Assembly: GCA_015501585.1 (NCBI GenBank)
Contig: JADNRY010000009.1
Location: 1 to 64,000, forward strand
DNA from: Rhodocollybia butyracea
Taxonomy: Eukaryota > Basidiomycota > Agaricomycetes > Agaricales > Omphalotaceae
DNA: 64,000 nucleotides
Direction of reading: 5' to 3'
Under the pieces are notes generated by a model that did not search any database, was not told the origin of the DNA, and saw only the letters and a list, made by a program, of their open reading frames with translations. The translations under genes were made by a program, and so were the position numbers. Position 1 is the stretch's first letter. Each line of letters begins with the position of its first letter. This document shows positions 12,493 to 23,404 of the stretch, in pieces.

Positions 12493-12738
12493 GATATTGA
12501 CCCAAATGGTGATTTCTACGACAAGCGACAAGCACCAGTGGACTCCGAGTGTACTAAAGCATGAACGTGGCGTTTGCAGCGCTTGAGATAAGCGCTCAGA
12601 TCAAATCAGGTTACGTAATCTAATCTTATCATTGGAGATTTCAATCACTCTTTACTTAGCTTTAACGTGCTCAATCTTTTGAAACTCAGAGCCAGAGAGT
12701 AAAAGACACTTGGTGGACAATATATTAACAACTAGCTT

Positions 12739-13257
12739 CTAACTAAGGGTAATTGTTTGGTACTCTACGCTCATTGCTGGATTTCCCTATGGAAGTGATT
12801 ATCAGTCGAGTCTCATTAGGCTTCCAGTTATCTACTCACCCCATAAGCGAAATAATCTTCGATGACAACCAACACGAAATCTCCAGTGTGCGACGATGAG
12901 GCAACAAACTCTGGCGTCAACGACGCAGAGTATGTTGGCCCAGCCTCTCCGACACCCGGCGCGGTTGCAATCAAGTCTTTTACCAGGACAATACCTTCCA
13001 AAGGAAAGTTTGCATTGGGCGCAAGCAGAACGGAGATGGATTGGCTTGACTCCTTAAAGTACCGGGTAGATACCCAAGTAAAGTCGAATTCCTAATCGTG
13101 AATCCATCAGTTCGAACTTCAAGAAAGCTGATAAGATGTAACGCACCGCTGAGGACGAGATTGTCGAGAAAGCAGCAGGGGAAACGAATGTTCCCGCCAA
13201 GACAGAGGCTGTAGAAACTGCCAGAATAAATGCGCTGACTGGGCGGAGGCTGAACAT
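12739..13257 (-). CDS. small secreted protein of unknown function
   Basis: Three exons: 13257-13147, 13091-12840 and 12786-12739, giving about 136 residues. The first exon encodes a clear signal peptide (FILAVSTASVLA) with cleavage probable after AG or LAG. The mature part looks beta-rich, with STWVST-like and SISVLLAPNANFP segments, and contains no cysteine pairs. It ends MSVEYQTITLS. I recognise no family; size and signal fit the small secreted proteins abundant in mushroom genomes. A CTATAAAG box about 40 bp upstream supports the start. The gene lies 250 bp upstream of the GT15 gene in the same direction. Confidence 0.68.
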
Positions 13258-13296
13258 CTTTCCAAGTTGAAGTTGTCGAGGGTCAATACACGGCTA

Positions 13297-13303
13297 CTTT
13301 ATA
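13297..13303 (-). promoter_or_regulatory. TATA box of the small secreted protein gene
   Basis: TATAAAG on the minus strand, 40-46 bp upstream of the ATG at 13257. The short distance suggests a compact 5' leader. Confidence 0.5.
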
Positions 13304-14302
13304 GTAATGTTCAACACGGTGTGTTCATACCGCTCCAGTTCCGACTTTCAAATCATCCGACCAGTCGTGAGAGGTCTTGGGCCTTGGCATTAAATTTTAC
13401 AACCCTGTTCCCAACGTTTCTGCAGTGAAACCTCGCTTAAGCAGCGCCCACTGCTCCACCACGGTGTTGTGATCGCCGCATCAAATATGCGCGTGACTCT
13501 ATATTACAACTATGGCGCGATCATACGGCCCGCCCATTGGCGGTATTTGACCGTTAATCGCATCAGGTATAAAGCAGTCTGGGGTTGTCCGGGGCAAGCC
13601 GAACCAAGCCCATCGTATGGACGATACTTTTTCTCCCTCAGATATCTGAAGAAGCCACACTCGGCTTTTCCAGTGACTCTTGCAGAAGTTGAAGTAAGTA
13701 TCAGCCATGTCTGTGAATTACTCACCCCAACTAGAGCACTTGCTTCTACCAGAGACTAGCTGGTCGATGGGATTCATAATCGATTGATCATCCCTCTATG
13801 CTCAGCAGTTATACTTAATCTCTCCATCATGACTGGCAAGAATATCTTCAAGATAAGGAATTACAGAATTTTTGTCGCTGTTCAAAAAGGGCGGTGTCAA
13901 AGCTGCATATAATTTCGAGCCAGTGTGAGCGCCAGGATAGATACGGTGGTCAGAAAGACATATAATAAGGGTAACAATTAACTACTAAACAAGGCGAGGG
14001 AGGAAAAGGGGAAAAGAGAAAGTACAGTCAAGTATCCGCGTAACAGTACAAAGAGTCCCAAGTGTCAATAATTTTACTAGATAGTACGTAGCATACATTA
14101 TGCATTCATTATGAGTTTCGCTTTTGCAGATACACCAACAGAAGGGATATCATGGTTGTAGAGCAACGATTAACGTCTGTAACGGGAATGTCAGATGGCT
14201 TGTTCTCGCATGATATCAAATCATACTGAGGCTGAGCGTGATTCCCAGGGTTTGACTCCATACGATAGTAGATCCACACTAAGACGTTTGGCTTCCTCAA
14301 AC
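13304..14302. other. intergenic region
   Basis: About 1 kb separating the secreted-protein promoter from the 3' end of the zinc-finger gene. It contains overlapping open frames on both strands at 13469-13759, none with recognisable domains or splice partners, and an inverted CCAAT motif (cccattggcgg) near 13531-13543. No gene is called. Confidence 0.5.
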
Positions 14303-15370
14303 TCATGCATCCTCCAGCTCATCTTCGGATTCGGATTCAGATTCCCACTCGAATACCAGTGTTTCATCACCATTCGATTGCGACGAAGAACTCGCAGCCT
14401 TGTTCTGTGTCGTAACCGCCTTCGAGTCGCCACTGCGGTTCTTTTTCTTCTTTTTCTTCGACTTGTTGGTATTACGCTGCTTGGCCAGCTCGTTCAGTTC
14501 GTGTATCCTCTTGCGCTCGGTATCTCGTTTCACTATAAGATCCCGTACCACCTCACAACGCTCAAGATCATCCCACCACGCCACTCTTGTTTCATCTTCG
14601 ACCTTGTACTCTGATGGGAGGTCGTCCTTTGAGTGGCAATAGATGCATGTAAACATATCCCACTTGCATCGTCCGACTAGAAAGTAGAGGCAAACGTTCC
14701 TTCCGCTGCAATTTGCATTAAGCCTACATGAGAACAAGACGGAAACTAACTGACCGATTGTCCCGAATGCTCCGAGCATCTGGGGCATGCGAGAATAGAC
14801 ACTTTTTGCGACGACACCCAGAATGGTTATAGAATCTGCAGCTACTGTTGAAAGGTTCATCGAGGAGATCCTTGTCGTCCAGCGACGAGGAAACTTCTGT
14901 GTAAGCGGGTTCATTGTATTTTGCTACTTGACTGGCGTGAACTAGGACCAACTGGTCATATGAAAAGCCAAGAGCATTGACAACGATATCTCTTTGCCGA
15001 AGAGCCTCGTCATGATGCAGCACTTGGGGCGTATCGGGTTTCGGTGGGTAAGAAAGAACAGTTTCAAAATCTGATGGCCAGATCAGCATAAATTCTGCAG
15101 CCAATTGTTTCACGCACCGACCAGCGCTCCGACAAGGTTTCCGAATCTTCGACGTGCGTGTCCTCTTTTCAGGCGCACGACGAGAGTTGAATTTGACGGG
15201 TCAACCGTCAGTACACGGGTCGCAGTAGCCTCTGCCTCTTCGTATCTATCGGAAATAAGGCTATGGTAACTGGAAACAAATGAGGCAACTCACAAGGACA
15301 GCTGGATATAGGTTTCAACCAGTTTACTGTAATATCTAAGGATCCGGGAATTTGGGGCAGACGAGGCCAT
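14303..15370 (-). CDS. TPR-like and CCCH zinc-finger protein (intact copy of a pair)
   Basis: The start at 15370 opens a short helical N-terminus. A second exon reads YEEAEATATRVLTVDPSNS and RRFGNLVGALVDFETV, the spacing of a TPR helix pair. Two CCCH-type fingers follow: C-x7-C-x4-C-x3-H (CRFYNHSGCRRKKCLFSH) and C-x7-C-x6-C-x3-H (RNVCLYFLVGRCKW..). The tail is basic and Lys-rich (KSKKKKKKN), then acidic (ESESESEDELEDA). CCCH fingers usually bind RNA, so a nuclear or cytosolic RNA-linked role is plausible but not shown. Introns lie after QLSL, after VGALVD and before the second finger. A diverged copy sits head-to-head 380 bp away. Confidence 0.78.
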
Positions 15371-15751
15371 GGCTGGTCGAGTTGAACAATAACCGCTGAT
15401 GTGGATGCGTCGGCTAGCTCTGTGATTATTGTTAAAATTCAAAGCATCTTTATCCTCGTGGATAAGTTAGCCAAAAGAAGAAGGATGGCAAGACTGGGTA
15501 TTCTGCCACTGGCTCCGAACACAAAGGAGACAATGGTAGCAAAAGCAAAAGGGACAACGGACAAAGACCAAATGAAAATAGCGCCCGTTAGGCGCTTTTC
15601 TCATCCAAAACGACGACGCGACTTGGACGCGATTTCCAGAAACGCGTCAATAATGGCCAAAGGCTGCCATTGTCCTCATAACTTTGAACATTGATGGGCC
15701 ACTGAAAAGATTTGTATTTAAGCTTCTATCTTGTTGGTACTCTCCATAACC
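15371..15751. promoter_or_regulatory. shared divergent promoter region of the zinc-finger pair
   Basis: 381 bp separate the start codons of two related genes that point away from each other (ATG 15370 on minus, ATG 15752 on plus). A plus-strand open frame at 15401-15694 overlaps it but has no recognisable content. Shared regulation is an inference from geometry only. Confidence 0.45.
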
Positions 15752-17113
15752 ATGACCGACGAACTTCCTAAATTTCTCGCTGTCTCCAATCACTACGCCT
15801 CCTTAGCTGCTGGCTATAATGAGCTTACACTCCAAGTATCGAGTCAATTCCTTACCTCTACTTTCTTCTCAACAGACAATTCCTTCATTTAGGTACGAAG
15901 AGGCCGAGGTAATTGCATCTCGATCTTTGGAACTTGACCCTCGGTCGCGAAAGGCTCGGTATAGCAGGGCTATCGCCCGTTGGAAAAGCGGAAATTTGCG
16001 TGGTGCTGTGGCGGGTGAGGGATCTCATCTCCTTCCCTTAGCCCAAACTAATTTCTCCTTCTATAAGACATTGATACGCTCTATGCCCTCGGTGCCCAGA
16101 ATTTCCCAGGTCTCAAAAAAACTCGAAAAACGCTTTACCAGATACTCGAAAGGACAGGAACTACGCTGCTGGCCGGGGAACGAGATCTCTCCTGGCCCGA
16201 TATTTACACTGATCCTGTTCAGCCCACGAGCGATGACCATCGTCCTTTCAAGGAGATCGCGCCTGGTCAATTTCGACCTGGAGCTCCCTGCTGGCATCAC
16301 AATATCAGAGAATGTGATGGCGGGGTTGCCCGTATTCCCACACACCTGATAAGAACAGTATACGGGACACCAAGTACTTGTTATGCTTCTGTTTTCATGT
16401 CGCTCCATTCTTATTCTCTTTTCAGTGATCGAAATGTCTGTTTGCAATTTCTCCTAGGAAACTGTCAGCGCGAACGATGTTACCACAGTCATTCGACGTC
16501 TGGCCTACCCGAGGATGTTACCATTGCTCCCAGCAGGGATTCCAAGTTTACACTCCGACTACAGTGGTGGAACAATCCTTCTCGCATGGTAGAAATTCGT
16601 CAATTACTGCAGGATCGCCAAGATCGCCGTAAAGCTAGATACGAGGCTAAACCCAAAGCCCCCGGGGAAACGAGGCCTGGTCAAACTCAGAACGTCGACA
16701 AACCGAGCCCTACTTCGTCGACCAAAAATGTTCGTGTGAAACGAGCGAAAGAAAAGCCGGATCCTGCCCACAACCAAAAGCCTAACTCTGTCGTTTCCAC
16801 CAAAGTCGGATGCCAAGGGCCCACTTCACAGACTTCCAAGAAAGAAACGAAACATGCCAACCACGATTAACCTTCGGAGTCCCTTAAACCCAAGCGGAAG
16901 ACAAAGCGGAAGCCGGGCTACATGTCAAAGACGGTCAAATCGTTGGAAAAGTTGACAAATTGCGGCCTCACTGACGACGACGTCGTCGATTTGATGGGTT
17001 CTGGGTTGAATCTTTGGGATGAAGATGCACATGTAGGTCTTGTTTGGTATATCTCCTGAACCTTTTACCGATGTTTTTTTTAGTCTTTGTTTGCTCACGT
17101 CGACGATTACTGA
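15752..17113 (+). CDS. TPR-like and CCCH zinc-finger paralogue, apparently decaying
   Basis: Same architecture as the leftward neighbour: MTDELPKFLAV start, a TPR-like exon (RYEEAEVIASRSLELDP), then fingers and a basic tail. Exons about 15752-15835, 15876-16014 and 16066 onward. Finger 1 (CWHHNIREC...) has Arg encoded by CGT at 16331-16333 where the third Cys is expected, one base from TGT. Finger 2 (C-x7-C-x4-C-x3-H in VCLQFLLGNCQRERCYHSH) is intact. A TAA at 16868-16870 interrupts the frame, yet the same frame then runs 59 coding-like codons (KPKRKTKRK, then LTDDDVVDLM). A clean gtaggt..tttttttag intron leads to a last exon ending HVDDY at 17113. Either a 75-nt intron (16805-16879) removes the stop or the gene is truncated. 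Confidence 0.66.
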
Positions 17114-17450
17114 GACGTGAACGTTGAACCCTCCTTCATAGAATACAATTGTCCGTCCGTCCGTCATCCATATTGCCAGAAATCTGTATGTCAATGTATT
17201 TATCTTATACGTTTACAAAATATGACTGCAGAACCCAATTCCACATAACGCAAGAAAATCAGTAATGCAGCTCAATACTGTCGATAATTTGAGCCCTCGA
17301 TCTCTTCCTTTGCACCACGAGTTGAGAGCTTGCGACTAAAGTACACTATGAAAAACTTGGATTGGACGTCTGCATATTACAGCACTATCATGGTAAATGT
17401 GTATTGTACGTTCTTGATCACTATGGGCAATGCTACTCCACACGCACTCT
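17114..17450. other. convergent spacer
   Basis: 337 bp between the 3' ends of the zinc-finger paralogue (+) and the aquaporin (-). Nothing beyond short open frames is seen. Confidence 0.6.
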
Positions 17451-18982
17451 TTAACCCCTGTGCTCGATGTCAACTTTTTCCCCAAAAGAACCGTCCGAAA
17501 ACTGATTTCGTGCGGGGTTGTGTGCATGGTGGAGGTGCGCATCCCTAAATTCACGTTGGGCGAAAGGGAGCACTAATGTATTTAGTCAGAGGATAACCAA
17601 ATAACACATATTGAAATGACCTACCTCGAGCGGAGTCGACGAGGAATATTTCATACAGCAGTGCTCCAAATAGAGTGGCTGGAATACTGGTGAGCGCGGC
17701 GATGGCCGCGTAATTTCCTCCTGCGGCTAAAGAACGACAGTCAGAAAGAACTATGTATAGAGTACAAATCCCAACCGACCGCCCTTTCCATAGATTGTCA
17801 AGGCTGCAAAGCGTCCCCCCAGATCACGAGCAGTATTGGCAGCCACTAGAACACACCATATAAATACTCAGTAAGAGTCTTACGCAAAATTTCTCACATC
17901 CTATGGCAGAAAATCCCCATACAGCAGCACCACTGAATATCGGAATGTCAAATTTTTGCAAAGCAGAAAGGAGGAATTGCTAACTAGGCTGACGCAACCA
18001 CCCAAGGAGCAGAAGATGGTGGAATCGTTAGAGACGTTGGGTCAAGCGATCCCCATATCACAGCAGCCAAAAAGGTATCCTATACGACCAGTTGCGACAC
18101 ACGAATTGCGAGGATATAAATACATACCACAAAAAACTCGTTCAAGAATACATTCCCCAAATTAGATCCAGGAGTAACGGACAGAGCAAATGCCCCCGCA
18201 GGGCCGTTTGGGGTGAATAGAGTTGACTCGAGGAGGCCCGCACTAGCAAGAGCAAGCTCGCTCTCTTTGATCAAACCGTGGAACTGGACATAGATCAGAA
18301 GGCAAGCGACATATGCACCAAGGATTTGTGCGATGATGTATCTGGTATGAGACAGGTGCTTAAGGTGCGAATACCGGTAAACTGAAGAAGCCGAATTTTA
18401 CCTTATCGCCTTGAACGGAGGAAAGCCTCTGTATACGACCATGGCGACGGTGACGGCAGGGTTAAAGTGCCCTCCACTTGTCGAGCTGCACACAGCGATC
18501 GCTGAAAGATCGCAGGTCAACTACTAGTAAAAGTAGGGAAGCGTAAATGCGTCACACGTACCGAAAACGATACCAGTGAGATAGCCAAGGCCAGTTTGAA
18601 GAACAGCTAAAAGTGTTTAAAGCTGAAGAGGGCCCAGGAAATGAAGATATTACATACAACCGATCCCGTTAAGCTTCAAGATATTGCCCACGATCATAGC
18701 GAGTTGGGATCCTACACCTAATTTTCGCATTCAGCTGAGTAGATTCCGGGAGTGGTAAGGTTAAATATCTACCTGGATAGACATAGAAGAACACGCCGAA
18801 CTAGTTTTACAGTTTTAGTACAGAGTGAACACTTGGAGCAAAAATCACCATGTATGACGTACGAATTCCGCGACGCATTCTACCAACCAATGGGCCGATG
18901 AGTGTCTGTGTTTCTCCCAGATTGTAAAAATTCGAGGCCGGGTTTGTACGTCGCTCAAATGGATGATGGGGGTGGTAGACAT
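17451..18982 (-). CDS. aquaporin/aquaglyceroporin (MIP family)
   Basis: Plasma-membrane channel of about 300 residues assembled from about nine exons. The start at 18982 gives MSTTPIIHLSDVQ and then KHRHSSAHWLVECVAEF, the usual lead into helix 1 (FGVFFYVYPGVGSQ). The first pore box is normal: SSTSGGHFNPAVTVAM. The second is altered, AANTARDLGGRF, with Thr in place of the Pro of NPA while the Arg of the selectivity filter is kept. The final helix GGNYAAIAALTSIPATLFG is followed by a His-rich cytosolic tail ending DIEHRG. Water or small-solute conduction is family knowledge; the substrate cannot be told from sequence. A longer overlapping frame upstream of 18982 is in the wrong phase and was not used. 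Confidence 0.88.
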
Positions 18983-19544
18983 TTCTGCGCAGGTTTAGAA
19001 TGCCGAGATGCAAGATCCATATGAACTTATATTTCAAAGATTGAGAAATCCATTCCTAATGTGGTGTAGAAAGAGAGTTCCCGCTTTGCGTTAGTTGTGA
19101 CGCAGGTGCTTTCAATGCAGTATCCCCTCTCGTATATGAGCTCAATACGCGTGCAACGCGGAAGCTATTGCAAAGTGGCGCAGCTTACGTACGTTGCGAC
19201 TCTCATTATTGCCATTTACAAGCCGTGCATACCTCAAAACAAAGAGCGAATGGTGACTCCAACTCCAGTGTCCTGGATGCTAGCGCGAGATGAGATCGAT
19301 AAGAAGCTGGAAGGCAACTCGGATACAGTTCAATGCATTCTCTTAATTCCCTCTTCCTTTGATGGTCTTCAGGTCAGCTGAGCAGCCGACGGTGAGGTTG
19401 GACGAAAGCGAAAGAACTTTCTCATGTTCGCGTCTCTTGCCGTCATGGGACTAACATACAGTTCTTATCTGACATCACGTCCAGGTCCAGGAACGACTAT
19501 ATAACGAGCAAGCGCTTTTGCAGTCGGCCTTTCGTCCTCCTGCC
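18983..19544. promoter_or_regulatory. divergent promoter region, aquaporin and MFS carrier
   Basis: About 560 bp between two divergent transporter genes. A 94-codon plus-strand frame (19097-19381) lies inside but has no domain or splice context, so it was not called. A second in-frame ATG for the carrier occurs at 19518. Confidence 0.45.
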
Positions 19545-22296
19545 ATGTCTGGTTCACCCATCTCACCGCTGGAAAAAGAGAAGGTCACAGATCATGTTGA
19601 AAAATACGAAGCTAAATACGACAATCAACTCCCTCCGCCACCTGTTCTTTCCGAAGAAGAAGAACGCAAACTATGGCGCAAGATTGACCTCAGACTCATG
19701 CCCATACTCTGTTTAATGTACCTCATGTCTTTCATGGATCGTGGTAAGTATACCACTGTAGTCAAAGTACGCTCACGGAAGCTCATTACCTACCTCAGGC
19801 AATATTGGTACTCCTTCTGAACCTCTTCAAAACCAGGAAGTTCACCCATAGTTTTGTACTAGGAAACGCCAAGCTTCAAGGTCTGACTACACAATTGAAC
19901 CTGACCGGTAATCAATACAACATTGCGCTGGTGCGTTTATGCCGGGCTTTGGCATAGTAGAAGCATGCTGATGTGTTTGAGTTTCGCAGACTATGTTCTT
20001 CATTGTAAGATGTCATCTCCCCACCCCATCTCACTAATTGAATATCTTGTATTACCAGCCGTATTGCATTTTTGAATGTCCCGCCAAGTGAGTCGAGGCA
20101 TAGTTGTCTTCCTCATTCTCCAATGACGAGTGCTTCTTACTAGTTTGTTATTGAAGAGATTCCGTCCTTCTATGTAAGTTTATCCCCGTCGTGATACGAG
20201 ATATGGCAATAGTAACGTTTACTTGATATCGGTTCTTTCACGAATCACAGCTGGCTTCCTAGTATTACCGTTAGTCTTTCTGCCTCTATGTTGAAATCTA
20301 TGATCTCGAAAGTTTGAAAATGGGACTCGTAGGTTGTCTGGGGCATTATCATGTAAGTGTTTAGCATGGACTGGAGCAACAGGTGCTTTTGCTCATCGTA
20401 CACTGACTTTGACAATTGTAGGACACTCATGGGGCTCGTCAAAACGTACGCAAGAAATATTTCTTTCGAGACAAACGTCTGACTCGGATAATAAACCGCA
20501 GATATCCTCAACTAGTGGGCGTACGTGTCTGTCTAGGTGTTGCGGAAGCGGGCCTGTTCCCTGGGGTTACGTTTTTGTAAGTGTAAACTCAAATGTTCGG
20601 TTTGAAATTGACCTTGATGTTGCAATCACTAGCCTTACATTGTGGTATCCTCAAAATGCTCTGCAGAGTCGAGTCGGCCTCTTCTTTGGGGCAGCTACTA
20701 TAGCAGGAGCGTTCTCTGGTCTTCTAGCTTTTGGGATTTCGTTCATGAATGGGATCAAAGGACTGGAAGGATGGTCTTGGATATTTGTGAATAGTGATTT
20801 ACTCCGTGCTTATACTCGGCTCATCTAAAATTTGCAGATCATTGAAGGAATTACCACTGTGTGTGTTGGTCTGATGGCCTACCTGAGTAAATCTAAGTTT
20901 GAAATATTTTTTGGAGATACATATTGATTCCCTGTTTAGTTCTAGCCGATTTTCCAGCAACAGCCAGTTTTCTGACGCCGGAAGAGCGTGCATTTGTGGT
21001 CTGGAAGAAAAGTAAATATTACTTCAATAGTTTCTTTGCGAGCTCCTAAAATCCCCTTAGAGTTTGATAATTCATCTGTCGGAGAGGCCGAAGAATTCAA
21101 GCTGTCGTATGTTTTGAGCGCATTCACGGATTGGCAAGTAAGTGTGGGTCGCAAATTCGTTGCTTGCTTAATTAATCGATTAACTCAGGTCTGGATGCAT
21201 TTGTTGGTTTATATGTCTATAGTTTGTCCTCGTGAGTGGAACAGCAAAAACTTGCCTCTTGTGCCTAATTCACACCATTCCAAGTATACGGTATCACCCT
21301 GTTTCTTCCGTGAGTTTTGGAGTCTCGACTCTTCGAGATGAATCCCAATACTTATTATCGGTTTAACGCGTACTAGGACCATCATCGATGAGTACGTACC
21401 GTACCTCTATCTGCCGCCATCATTGCCTATACTCAACACAATCTGCTCAGCTTTGGCCAATTTTCAACCGCTGATAGTCAATTGTTAACTGTTCCACCAT
21501 ACATTTTTGCAAGTAAGATCTTCGAATTCTGTGCTAGTGAGGATTCAACAACGTTTTATTAGCCGCTGTGCTAGGCATTTTTGCATACTATTCCGACAAA
21601 CTTCTCGTCCGCTCTCCTTTCGTCTTCGCGTCCCTGATACTGTGTTTGGTCGGATTCGCAATCAACATCTCAAATGCATCATCCGGGGCAAAGTATTTCG
21701 GAACGTTCTTGGTCGTTGCAGGGGCATATGCCGGCTTTCCAGGTAACTAATCTTCTTTATTGACCGCCTAAGTATTGTAATCATCATTATTTCCCATCCA
21801 GGAGTAGTAGTATGGTATGTTGCTGGCTGAGGCCGAGATATAGATCTACTGACACTCTTTAAGGCTTTCCAACAATCTATCCGGGTCTTACAAGCGAGGA
21901 GTCGGAATGGCTTTTCACATTGGTATAGGTTAGCAGGAGTCTATCGTTGGCTTGGAACCGAGCGCTAATATCCACTTGAATCAGGCAACTTTGCTGGCGC
22001 TATTGCAAGTAACATCTTCAGAACACAAGATAAACCACGATTTATTTTGGGTCGTAAGCATTTCGGGTCTATATTCTAAATCGTCTTTTTAAACACTTCT
22101 TATAGACGGCATCGAGTTAATGTTTGTTGGAATTGGCCTCATTACCCTTCCCATAATAGTGTTGATGTACAAAAGGATAAACAGGAAGAGAGCTGAGTTT
22201 ATGGATCGAGTAGCTGAAGGCTTGGAAAAGATGCCTTCCCCCGAGGAGCTTCGAGTTCTGGGAGACAAGTCACCCGATTTTCAGTATATTCTCTAA
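19545..22296 (+). CDS. MFS transporter, allantoate permease/anion:cation symporter type (Dal5/TNA1-like)
   Basis: Twelve-helix plasma-membrane carrier of about 490 residues built from many small exons. The N-terminal tail contains KEKVTDHVEKYEAKYD. Helix 1 ends YLMSFMDRGNIGNAKLQGL, typical of the family. Further landmarks are YNIALTMFFIPYCIFE, FRPSMWLPSITVVWG, VRVCLGVAEAGLFPGV, GLFFGAATIAGAFSGLL, SPFVFASLILCLVGFAINI, YKRGVGMAFHIGIGNFAGA and FILGHGIELMFVGIGL. The C-terminus ends SPDFQYIL. The family imports small organic anions such as nicotinate, allantoate and related acids by proton symport; the substrate here is not known. At least fifteen introns, all short. ATG 19518 would add nine residues. 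Confidence 0.86.
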
Positions 22297-23026
22297 TGTA
22301 CTTGTGCAGATCATATTCAAACTACGATTCATTATAAGTAAACACTTGAGCTAGCTTAGGATACTTTTAAAACTCACTCCATTGAAAATCGACCTTCGAA
22401 AGCTGCCGGCCTTCACCAGTGATCTAGGAGACCTTGCCAAGAGCATCAGTGAACCTGTTTAGACGTTCCCATGCTGTTGTTTAACTTGAACTTGGTCATA
22501 ATAGGCAGGTCGTTTCGAAATCCATCTGACAACTCCCGTGATGACATTCTGGAGAAATCGATACTAGCAGCGAAGTCGTTATGCTTGAAGGCTTAAACAG
22601 AGTGAGGACACTAGCACTACAGCTAGTCGGGAGCGCAGCGACGCAGCCTAGTGCAAAGATTGGATGATGTTTACTATTTAGGGCTACGTGTACGAGAAGA
22701 ATTTGGAGGCGATATAAGATTCAAACAACTTGATAGATATGATAGGTCAGCCTAGTCAATAGAAATATCGCACGTAGCCCCAGATGAGATGGTGAGATAT
22801 ATTTGGTAGCGTCGGAAGGAAAAATGCCAAGAACTAACTTAAGAGTAATTGAGTCTTGAATTGAGTTCTTAAGTAGAAAAGAACCACGCTTCAAGGTTGC
22901 AAAAAAAACGGTCGTATCTAAGTTCAGGTGAGTCCTACTGCTTGATTTTCCAGCATCTTTGACTTTAGATGGCCGTTATAAACTTGGAACTAGCGTAAGC
23001 TTTACCAACGAGCGCTTCTTTGCTAT

Positions 23027-23404
23027 TAGAGCGTATTTGCAGCGGGATTCGTCTCTCCAGCGTCTCATTTATCACGTGTTGAAGCACTCGCTACGCATTT
23101 AATGCTGTTTTCAAAATTAATCCAGGTATTCCCAGAAAAGGAAGTTCTGGCATGACACAACTCTGTGAGATCGTCAGATATTTCCAAAAAAGGGAAGATC
23201 CATAACCATCACACTCAGATATTCCCATAAAAGGAAGAACCATCCTGCGTCAAACTGACCAGAGTGGTCAGATATGTCTAAAAAAGGAAAATTGTTGCTC
23301 CATGTCGGATGCTAGCACAACAATAACTACTGAAGTCATGTGTTTCGTCTCATCGGCGTCTCCGCGTTACATGTAACGTTTTTAGCGGCTGCAAATACGC
23401 TCTA
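23027..23404. mobile_element. possible MITE-like element with 17-bp terminal inverted repeats
   Basis: The left end 23027-23043 (tagagcgtatttgcagc) is the exact reverse complement of the right end 23388-23404. The 378-bp interior has no coding capacity. It contains four direct repeats and the palindrome gttacatgtaac at 23366-23377. Size and ends suit a miniature inverted-repeat element. No clear target-site duplication is visible, so the assignment is tentative. Confidence 0.45.
23124..23290. repeat. four imperfect direct repeats of about 22-24 bp
   Basis: Copies start at about 23124, 23175, 23216 and 23269 and follow cagatattcccaaaaaagga with one to five changes each. Spacings are about 51, 41 and 53 bp. 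Spacing is irregular and copies are imperfect, which argues against a CRISPR array; they could be protein-binding sites or decayed tandem units. Confidence 0.65.

Noticed and set aside
13469..13759. Overlapping ORFs on both strands of about 70-96 codons
   Set aside because: No domain, no splice partners, and both strands are equally open, which is typical of chance.
14195..14614. 139-codon plus-strand ORF
   Set aside because: Antisense shadow of the basic and acidic tail of the zinc-finger gene; its runs of Phe mirror the Lys codons.
18807..19037. Longer N-terminal frame for the aquaporin
   Set aside because: It is out of phase with helix 1 and ends at a stop; the frame starting at 18982 with donor gtacgt after CVAEF joins correctly.
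23124..23290. Repeats that could suggest a CRISPR array
   Set aside because: Only four imperfect copies with irregular spacing, no cas genes, and the DNA is fungal.
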